Positions 57,154-64,000 of a stretch of DNA of 64,000 bases are shown piece by piece. Numbering within the stretch: position 1 is the first letter of the stretch; every line of letters starts with the position of its first letter. The notes under the pieces were generated by a model that worked only from the letters and a program-made list of their open reading frames with translations, had not been told where the DNA came from and searched no databases. Source of the DNA: Sclerotiophoma versabilis (taxonomy: Eukaryota; Ascomycota; Dothideomycetes; Pleosporales; Didymellaceae); the NCBI GenBank assembly GCA_012274445.1, contig JAAROD010000033.1, forward strand, positions 1,736,001 through 1,800,000, given 5' to 3'. The position numbers and the translations under genes are program-made.

Positions 57154-58245
57154 TCAGAAACTTGACCCATCCTGCACTTCAGTGATAACAAAGCTAGTGC
57201 AGTAACCGGCTGCAATCTTCGTGACCTTGCCTGGCATGTCAATCTCATTCCAGAAGCCACTGATCATGTCATTCTTAGTCTCTTGCCGCAGATTCGAAAC
57301 GTCGCCACAATTGCCGTGCTTAGCCCAACCCCAAGAGATGAGCTTTCCTCCCATGGTAACGGCCATGATATGGTCGGTACCCACAGCAATTCTTTCAATA
57401 GGTGGTAAGTCAGGAGGTAAGAGTTTCCACTGATTCTCTTTGCCCCATGCTGCCAATCGTCCATCGCCGAAGAGAACGAAGATAGCGTGCCACGTTGCTC
57501 CGACATCCTTGTAGCCTTTCATGTCTGCTGGCATGCCAGAGATAATATTGAACTTGTCCTTACCCAAGACTTTATGCTCACCTGTGGAAGGATCACCAAC
57601 CAGATAAGTGAAGTCCTTGCCACAAACCACCCTGACTGGCTTGAAGGGTATATTGTCGATCTTTGTGGGCTCAGTGACTTTGTCAGGCAGTTGGGCACCC
57701 AGTTGTCCAAGGCGAGCTTTGCCCCAACCGTACACAGCGCCAGATGCCATAACAACAACATAGTGCCACACGCCAGCAGCGAAGTCAATAGGCTCTCCAT
57801 ACAAGTAAGTGTCCATCCAGGGCACTGCAGCGAGGTCATCGGCACACGCATGCTCCATATCTCCACGACCTAGTTCTCCCCATCGGCCCTGTCCTTGAGT
57901 GAAGATGGAACTGCGGGGACCTCCGTAGTATGAGATAAAGGCCGAGGTCGTGCTTGTAGCAGCACACAGGTAGATTGGGCTGTACAATTCTCTAAAACGG
58001 TTGGTTTTTGGTGATTCCTTGGATCTAGTGCCCAGCTGGGCTACTCTACTGTCTCCGATGCCAAAGACAGAGTCATGATTGAGAAGAAAAAGCGTGTGGT
58101 TATCCCCGCTCTTGATAGTCTTGATGTCCTTGAAGAACGGCTGGTTTGGCAGAAGGGTAGGCTTGTCGACGATGTCCGCCACAGGAATGCCCTCGCCAAG
58201 TTGACCTTCGCCATTGCTGCCGAAGACCCAGAGTTGGTGTACCAT
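57154..58245 (-). CDS. RCC1-repeat beta-propeller protein
   Basis: This single-exon gene encodes 363 residues, starting MVHQLWVFGSNGEGQLGEG. Recurring RCC1-type blade motifs are visible: VFGSNGEGQLG, GQGRWGELGRGD, VYGWGKARLGQLGAQ, LAAWGKENQW and ISWGWAKHGNCGD. It is close to the usual length of a stand-alone seven-blade propeller, such as ATS1/RCC1-like proteins. It lacks a basic N-terminal nuclear tail, so a generic scaffold role is likelier than the chromatin Ran exchange factor. It is divergent from the RPS16 gene. Confidence 0.85.
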   Translation of the reverse strand: MVHQLWVFGSNGEGQLGEGIPVADIVDKPTLLPNQPFFKDIKTIKSGDNHTLFLLNHDSVFGIGDSRVAQLGTRSKESPKTNRFRELYSPIYLCAATSTTSAFISYYGGPRSSIFTQGQGRWGELGRGDMEHACADDLAAVPWMDTYLYGEPIDFAAGVWHYVVVMASGAVYGWGKARLGQLGAQLPDKVTEPTKIDNIPFKPVRVVCGKDFTYLVGDPSTGEHKVLGKDKFNIISGMPADMKGYKDVGATWHAIFVLFGDGRLAAWGKENQWKLLPPDLPPIERIAVGTDHIMAVTMGGKLISWGWAKHGNCGDVSNLRQETKNDMISGFWNEIDMPGKVTKIAAGYCTSFVITEVQDGSSF

Positions 58246-58585
58246 CTCTAGTAATCAGAACGCAGGCGGGTTATCGTGAATGACGAAAATGAGAATATCA
58301 TGTCTTGTGACCAGAATGCACGAACATGCAGGACTGCTGTACCATTGCCGACACAAGTGAAGGTACGATGAGGCTTCATGGTGTTGCAGACGCTCGTGGT
58401 GTTCGTGGAGGGAGTGGCGCTAGTACCGAGGCCGTGCGTCGCGCTTAACCACAAACGACGCTAGCACCCACATCCGATTTTCGAACCGCTCGTCAATTTC
58501 GCACCACCTCAAGGTCTCTCGTGAACGCCAACGTCAACCGCCGCACCTCCCACGACCTCGCACGTACTAACCACAGTCGCCCACA
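58246..58585. promoter_or_regulatory. Shared divergent promoter, RCC1-like / RPS16
   Basis: The 340 bases between the two start codons must serve both genes. The half near 58500-58585 is rich in CA and CT words, as in the leaders of fungal ribosomal-protein genes. Confidence 0.5.
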
Positions 58586-59139
58586 ATGGCCTCTCAATCC
58601 GTGCAATGCTTCGGCAAGAAGAAGACCGCGACCGCTGTCGCCCACTGCAAGGTACGCCTGCATCGCTGCGAGCGCGCGCGCATTCGAGGCAACATACTTA
58701 CGAAGAACTGCGCAGGCTGGTAAGGGTCTTATCAAGGTCAACGGAAAGCCTCTTTCCCTTGTCCAGCCCGAGATCCTTCGCTTCAAGGTCTACGAGCCCG
58801 TCCTGATCCTCGGTCTTGACAAGTTCGGTACGCATCCCACAAACCGCCATCGTGCCGCCAGAGGCCGGACACAACTAACACGCCACAGCCGATGTCGACA
58901 TCCGCGTCCGCGTCTCCGGTGGTGGTCACACCTCGCAGATCTACGCCATCCGTCAGGCCATCGCCAAGTCCATCGTCGCCTACTACCAGAAGTTCGTCGA
59001 CGAGCACTCCAAGAACCAGCTCAAGCAGGCCCTCGTCCAGTACGACCGCACACTCCTCGTCGCCGACAACAGGCGGTGCGAGCCCAAGAAGTTCGGCGGT
59101 CCCGGTGCCCGTGCCCGCTACCAGAAGTCCTACCGTTAA
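58586..59139 (+). CDS. RPS16: 40S ribosomal protein S16 (uS9)
   Basis: Three exons (58586-58651, 58716-58827 and 58889-59139) join in phase to 142 residues, the normal length. The start is MASQSVQCFGKKKTATAVAH. The second exon reads GKGLIKVNGKPLSLVQPE and LRFKVYEPVLI. The third opens with DVDIRVRVSGGG and contains QIYAIRQAIAKS. The end is the uS9 signature GARARYQKSYR, whose basic tail reaches the P-site tRNA. Strong C-ending codon bias is present. Confidence 0.97.
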
Positions 59140-59639
59140 GCTACTCTCCGCAGAAGGAGGTTGCTTGGCGGCACAAAAATCCCGATTGGAACTGGTACTA
59201 TCGAGGAGCATGGAGTGGTGTTCATGGGCTTTCAGAATGGCCGGGCTCTTGTACGGGTCCGGCAGGTTGTGTTAAGGCGTCTGAGCGGAACTCAGTCCTT
59301 GTGACGATAAAACGAATCAAACAGTTGCAAAACACGCTGCGGATGATGGACAGCACGTGTGCAAATACATACCCATTTCACCGCGTCCACCGGTGCCTTG
59401 CTAACAGGTCCAACAGAAGTGCTGTCAGTTTTGATCGTTTTCGTACCAGCTCATCCGCCTCCAGCACAGCTGTACCGTATTCTCTGTTGTGCTGCGTGAT
59501 TTCAAGACACAGTGACCAGTCTGCAGTAATCTGCATTGGTGTGCCCTGTTCATCTGCGACTTCCAACATCCCAGGTTAGAAACTGTCACAATTGTCTCGA
59601 CAGCCGCGTAACAACTGTTTGCAAAACTAATTGCATCTC

Positions 59640-59728
59640 CATGCCAATCCTGCAAGTCATTGTACTCACTATAATCATTGTAATCATTGTAATCATCACA
59701 ATCACCGTAATCGTAATCACCACGGAGA
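59640..59728. repeat. AATCATTGT/AATCACCGT microsatellite-like tract
   Basis: Nine-base units related to TAATCATTG recur, then drift into AATCACCG and AATCGTAATCACC. The tract is non-coding and lies about 500 bases past the RPS16 stop codon. Confidence 0.7.
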
Positions 59729-59839
59729 GCAAGAAGCCTTGACATGCCATTCCCACGTCAAGACGGTTCACCCTCCGAACATGAAAGCTGAGGCCTTGCA
59801 TTATCAAAACGCATCATCAGTCTCTCGCTGATGAGCGAA

Positions 59840-60350
59840 TGAACGGCACACCCTCAGGACACCACGCCAGACACTTCAGAACGAGTGATTAGGCACGTAA
59901 CACCTTAACTATGTCGTAGAAGGCGTTGTAGTGGGGGTCTGGTCCAAGGTAGATGGATGAACAGTCTCTTTATAGGTGCGCAGTCTGTGTATTCAATGTT
60001 TACAAGTCTTTAGTATTATATGTGCTCAGCGTTATAAGTGTCTAGTATTTATAAGTGCCTAATAATACAATCGCTCTGTTCAGGTGTCTAGCATTTGTAC
60101 GTTTCCAGTCTTTATAACCACTCAGTCTTTATAACTGCCCTGTCCTGTCCCGTCCACGTAACGTAGAGCTAAAGCATAAAAAAACAATAAATCCTAAAGT
60201 GAAAAAAAAAATCACCTACCTTCCAATTTCCGACTCTCTTCAAAGGCGGACGTCACACTAGAGTGAACAGAACAAGATATGGCAGGGTAGACAGAGCTAA
60301 TATGCAAAAGCTATTCGATACGGATTGAGACTAGAGACTACAATATAATT
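59840..60350. other. AT-rich region with repeated TCTTTATAA words
   Basis: Between about 59960 and 60140 the words CAGTCTTTATAA, CTAGTATTTATAAGTG and similar recur six or more times. A-runs follow near 60178-60210. No gene was seen. This is the start of the right-hand accessory block. Confidence 0.6.
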
Positions 60351-60354
60351 ACTA

Positions 60355-61030
60355 AGCTAGGGACACCACAGAGGTGGGTAAAGCGACGCTGGAAGCGGCG
60401 CAAAAGATTATGAACGAGAGACCGCAAGAGCGGGCGAACTGACTCACAAACTTTGCTGCAGCGGCAGGCAGGGCCGTTCCAATATCACGTACATACAATG
60501 CAAAAAGTCTACAAGCACCTTCCGCGCAAACACGGCGTGAGGTTCTTGTGAAGAATTGGGGATCCGCTCGCCGTACAGAGCCTGCAGGCAACAAATCCCA
60601 GCAACTTCAAAGCTGATATACAGCGTGCCATCGAGCAGAGCAGCAACAAACTTATCGCAAGCGTGAAAATTGTCTTCTCTAGCCAGCTAAAGAGCGGCGA
60701 CTTGAGCATCGACACAGCTAGCAGCAGCGAGGTCAAGGTGCTGCGACAGTTCACTGACGACTGGGCCCACCACATCAGCTATGGGACCACAGTGCAGATC
60801 CTAACGTACGGCATCCTGGCACACGGCATACGCGCGAGCACAATGCACACGAGCAAGTTTGGAGATAATAGAGCGCAGATATCGCATGACAACAGGGCGT
60901 TCATACTCAGGGCAGAGATAAGACACATAGGATAGCTAAATGGAGAAGCTGATGTCAAGACAGCATAAACCAACGCTATCGAGTTTAACAAGCCAGAGGA
61001 CGCCAACAATGTCATTGAGATACCACACAG
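60355..61030 (+). mobile_element. Relic of a non-LTR (Tad1-type) retrotransposon ORF1
   Basis: Decayed gag-like sequence lies on the plus strand. EVGKATLEAAQKIMNERPQE and SLQAPSAQTRREVLVKNWG come first in separate open pieces. An open stretch near 60663-60935 then reads LKSGDLSIDTASSSEVKVLR, ILTYGILAHGIRASTMHTSK and AEIRHIG. The next codons are TAG where Trp is expected in these elements, followed by EFNKPEDANNVIE. The order and motifs match the gag-like part that precedes the zinc knuckles in fungal LINE elements. No reverse transcriptase remains in the window. TGG-to-TAG changes fit repeat-induced point mutation. Confidence 0.65.
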
Positions 61031-61155
61031 TGAGCTCGCCGTGGACGACATGCAGAATATGCTTACCGGGGAGGACAGTCACCCGCGCAGAGAGCTGCTG
61101 GAGCATATCAACAAGTCCGACCTACTGGCATGGCCAATATAACAGGGAAAGCGGC

Positions 61156-62127
61156 TTAGAAATGGCTTGCCGTGATGCAGTTTGGAAGCTTGTACACATG
61201 ACCGGTCTGAGAACGCAGTTTATCGTCTTGAGCACACGTAAATTTCGACCACAGCTCCCTGAGAAGTATCTCCATCCACGCATATTCGTTACGAAACGGC
61301 TCCAGAATCTCGTTAACCCGATCATTCCAATCATCGTCCCATCGTCCGCAAGCAAAGATAGCTCGGGCGTACTCCCAGTAGCTTGGGTACCAGCCGGCAA
61401 ATTCCAAGTCTATGATGACCAACTCGGGGTGTGCACTGTCCAATCGTGTTTCCCCATTACTGGCCGTTAGGGGCTTGCGTATAAGAACATTCTTTCGCTG
61501 AAAATCGGCATGCGAGAAGGTGGGCTCGTGACTCCGAAAAACACCAGAGAACGTGCGAGTATAGCACTTTGCCTTATACTTTGAGAGACCACTCTCTGCA
61601 TATTTAAGGATCATAGATTTGTTCAACTCCGCTTCTTTGTTGAAAGGACCGGCAAATGGGCTTGATGGATTGTCTGTCCAAACAAGACCGTCTGGTAGCC
61701 CTCGACGGCCAACGCTGCAGTATTAACCAGGAGAAGTCAGCTTCCGCATCTCTCCAAAGATATTCCGAAGCTGGAAGGCAATAGATTCTTTAGAGGCAGA
61801 GTCCATCCGAGGCCACTCTAGACCCAGTCTTGATCCTTTAATACGCTCTATAACAATGTAGGTAGTATCTTGTGTGGAATTTTGGAACATCGCGTAAATC
61901 TGAGGGACTGGAACAAGTGTCGACTGTGCTAAGTATAAAATCGTCTCGCCCTCAAGGGGATCAACCTGGACTCCATATTTAACAATGAAGTGAGTGCCTA
62001 CACCAACAACTTTACGTCCTGTTCTGTCGCTGAAGATTTCTTCCGCAGATTCAATCTGGTGCACCGTTGGTAGAGTTACTGGCAGAATTCTATCGTCTGC
62101 GATATAAGGAAGACTATAGGAAGCCAT
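61156..62127 (-). pseudogene. APH-type phosphotransferase family gene with one nonsense codon (copy 2)
   Basis: The reading frame runs without shift from ATG at 62127 (MASYSLPYIADDRILPV) to the stop at 61156, except for one TAA at 61723-61725. At that point the family expects a Tyr (MRKLTSPG, stop, YCSVGRRGLPDG). The whole kinase-like fold is otherwise kept: TGRKVVGVGTHFIVKYG, LVPVPQIYAMF, the catalytic loop TFSHADFQRKNVLI with its Asp, and the metal-site region VIIDLEFAGWYPSYWEYA. The stop removes the entire catalytic half. A single nonsense change with no other decay suggests a very recent loss, a polymorphic allele, a sequencing error, or stop readthrough. The substrate is unknown, as for most fungal members. 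Confidence 0.8.
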
Positions 62128-62286
62128 CGCGGTCGTGATTGAGTGGGCAAGCAGCCTAAGGTGGATCGGGCGGCACCCATTACTCCAGCTATTCGGGATT
62201 AAATACACAGAGCCGAAACCGTGCACGAACCGGAAAACGAACAACACCGCTTCGTTTTCGAGTCGCCCGATACGATCTTATTATGA

Positions 62287-62894
62287 CCAGCCAACCAATG
62301 CTAACAGTCAGCATTCGGAACGTAACAGCCGCTGTGATTACAGGAGTATCCACCTGTACAGCGCAGTAGCAACACGGTTATTACAGGTCACGTAATAAGC
62401 TCACTCCTTAGCGAGTGAGCCTAGTAGATTACACATAATGAGCTTACGCAGTTTACGTTAAGCCTAGTAAGCTAGCATATTCATTTAAGTATATAGTAAG
62501 TAGGAACACTGCCCTTATAGCATTGTGTTTAACCTTATTAATTATGTTTGTCTTTAGAATCTTAACCCCTAACTCTTAAGCTAGGTAGTCTATTCTATAC
62601 TACTTATTGTTACCTTCTATTATTATAGAATTTCACTAGGTAATAACCGAACCTCTTTATAGAAATGAATATGCTAGGCTTACTAGGCTTAAGGTAAGTT
62701 GCGTATGCTAGGCTTACTAAGCTCAATGTGAGCTTTGTAACCTAGTTATATGTAATCTACCAGGCTTACTTGCTAAGGAGTAAGCTTGTCACGTGACCTG
62801 TAATAACTGTGCCATAACTGTGCAGCACAGGTGGGCACTCCTTTAAGTACGGCGGCTGTTCCGTTTGAGATGCTGTTTGTAAGCATCTGGTTGG
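62287..62894. mobile_element. Fold-back / MITE-like element with long inverted repeats
   Basis: The left arm (about 62287-62490) and the right arm (about 62660-62894) are imperfect reverse complements over roughly 200 bases. Matching blocks include CCACCTGT, TTATTACAGGTCACGT, CTCCTTAGC, CCTRGTAGATTACA and TAAGCCTAGTAAG, all in the expected inverted order. The loop of about 170 bases is very AT-rich and encodes nothing. The arms contain short indels and many transition differences. No transposase is present, so mobility would have needed another element. Confidence 0.75.
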
Positions 62895-63259
62895 TTGAAC
62901 AAATGGAATTGTAACAGGTGGGTGCGGACTCACGTCCTGACAGTAAGCAGAATGCATAGAAAGTAGAGTATAAGAAAATTTGCTATAGGTAGTAGATAGG
63001 CGGTGAAATAGCGTAAATAGAAGTGGGCTAACTAGACAGTAAGTGAGCTGATCAGAACATGCCCACTGATTGAAATATACCCGCTGGCCGAAATACAGCT
63101 GTTGATAAAATATTTGACTGCTGCCCGAAATACAGCTAGCTAAAAACCCTATCAGGCACAAGTTCAATCAAAGACGTGTTGTAATTCGGCCCAAAGTGTT
63201 AATCCTCCGGCCTGTTAGGTATTGCTAATGCTAACCATTTCAGACTTCCGCCAAAAGAC
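62895..63259. other. Intergenic, no gene seen
   Basis: The region between the fold-back element and the 3' end of the last gene is AT-rich and includes a repeated CCCGAAATACAGCT-like word near 63075-63135. No frame is supported. Confidence 0.5.
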
Positions 63260-64000
63260 CTAATCCCAGGTGATGACCTTGGAGAAGGTCTTTTGGGTGA
63301 CCGTGCCATCTCGCTTCACCTTGCTCTTACCGTCGACGTCGAAGCAGTCCTCTGTAGTGTCCTCGCCACAGAGGGGCAGAGTTTCGTGGGTATCCATGTT
63401 ACAGTACACGCCCTCATGGAGGGAGACAAAGTCCGGGCCGTAGGACGTCTCGCTCTCGCACAGCGCGGTGGCGTTGTGTTCTTCGAAGACGCTTATGACA
63501 AGACGAGGATCCGGGAGGCGAGTCTGGGAGCTGGTGAAGTTGACCGGAGGCGTGTCAACAGTTACGATACCATCTCTCTTGAGAACCTGCGATCCCCCTT
63601 CAAACGTACTGTAGGCCCGAAGAGCAGGGAAACCACAATATTTTGAAGGATCAGAACCTTGAGTCTTGGCGTCCGTGAACGCGGGAAACTTGATCATAAG
63701 CATACCAGCCTTGTAGCCGTTGGTGTGGTCATTGTCAATCCAGGTGCAACGGGGTCGGCTGTAATGTTCATTAGAAAATTCATGCTCAGAGACATCGTCG
63801 GATTTGAGAAATTCTTACTTTTTGCTGCTACCAACCTGTTTTGTGGAAACATAAGTGGTTAGCGCTCTATTGTAGGCAGGTAGCTACTTTAGCGGACGAA
63901 GGCAGCGTACATAGTAATTGCCGTAGAACCAGGGCAAACCACACTTCCAGCCCCAATCACCCACCCACCCGTACTGGCTGCCGTCTACCCAGGTCGCGGA
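63260..64000 (-). CDS. 3' part of a secreted-looking protein, gene continues beyond window
   Basis: The last exon (63260-63758) ends KVITWD at 63260 and reads PRCTWIDNDHTNGYKAG and FPAFTDAKTQGSDPSKYCG. It has several cysteines (CESET, YCNMD, LCGED, DCFDV) and two Lys-Arg sites followed by DGIVT and DGTVT. An upstream exon at the window edge reads WVDGSQYGWVGDWGWKCG and PWFYGNYY. Between them either a 17-base microexon (63819-63835, VGSSK) or a slightly longer exon fits the phase. The cysteines, aromatic-rich segment and KR sites suggest an extracellular, Kex2-processed protein. The N-terminus lies outside the window and the family is not recognised. Confidence 0.6.

Noticed and set aside
61700..61740. 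A 13-base intron removing the TAA in APH copy 2
   Set aside because: GT and AG ends exist, but 13 bases is far too short. The reading YCSVGRRGLPDG directly after the stop matches the family, so the stop lies inside an exon.

Overview
This is a eukaryotic, filamentous-fungal window. Genes carry short introns (about 45 to 110 bp) with GTRNGY donors, CTAAC/CTGAC branch points and YAG acceptors. An intact Alt a 1-family secreted protein points to Dothideomycetes, order Pleosporales. HET-domain, Zn2Cys6, APH-kinase and RIP-like relic content fits that. No prokaryotic features, rRNA, tRNA or CRISPR were found.

The window alternates between core and accessory DNA. Core block 1 (1-19.5 kb) holds an MFS anion/allantoate-type permease, an SRPK-type kinase, a GRIP golgin (Imh1-like) divergent from the ribosome-associated J-protein zuotin, a universal-stress-domain protein, a Golgi pH regulator (GPR89/GPHR), a tiny conserved-looking hydrophilic protein with a consensus CRE upstream, and a GPI-anchored Crh-type GH16 transglycosylase.

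Accessory block (19.5-41 kb) is AT-richer and full of broken genes: a 5'-truncated rhodopsin/PTH11-like membrane protein, an O-methyltransferase pseudogene, an APH-kinase pseudogene, a Tc1/mariner transposase relic and a HET pseudogene. Intact genes among them are the Alt a 1-family gene and a three-gene module: a sugar-porter transporter divergent from a DUF1479 dioxygenase-like enzyme, with a Zn2Cys6 regulator converging on the enzyme. A repeat-bearing hydrophilic (LEA-like) protein closes the block.

Core block 2 (42-59 kb) holds class II fructose-bisphosphate aldolase, mitochondrial ribosomal protein bL9m divergent from a membrane-anchored ubiquitin protease (Ubp16-like), a Gfo/Idh/MocA oxidoreductase, two unrecognised proteins, and an RCC1-repeat protein divergent from ribosomal protein S16 (uS9).

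The right end (59.5-64 kb) is accessory again: AT-rich DNA, a decayed non-LTR retrotransposon ORF1, an APH-kinase gene with a single nonsense codon, a roughly 600 bp fold-back element, and the 3' part of a secreted-looking gene that runs off the window. The best candidates for new biology are the transporter/DUF1479/regulator module, the fold-back element, the recently disabled APH and HET genes, and the LDPR-repeat hydrophilic protein. All exon limits were read by eye from splice consensus and frame.
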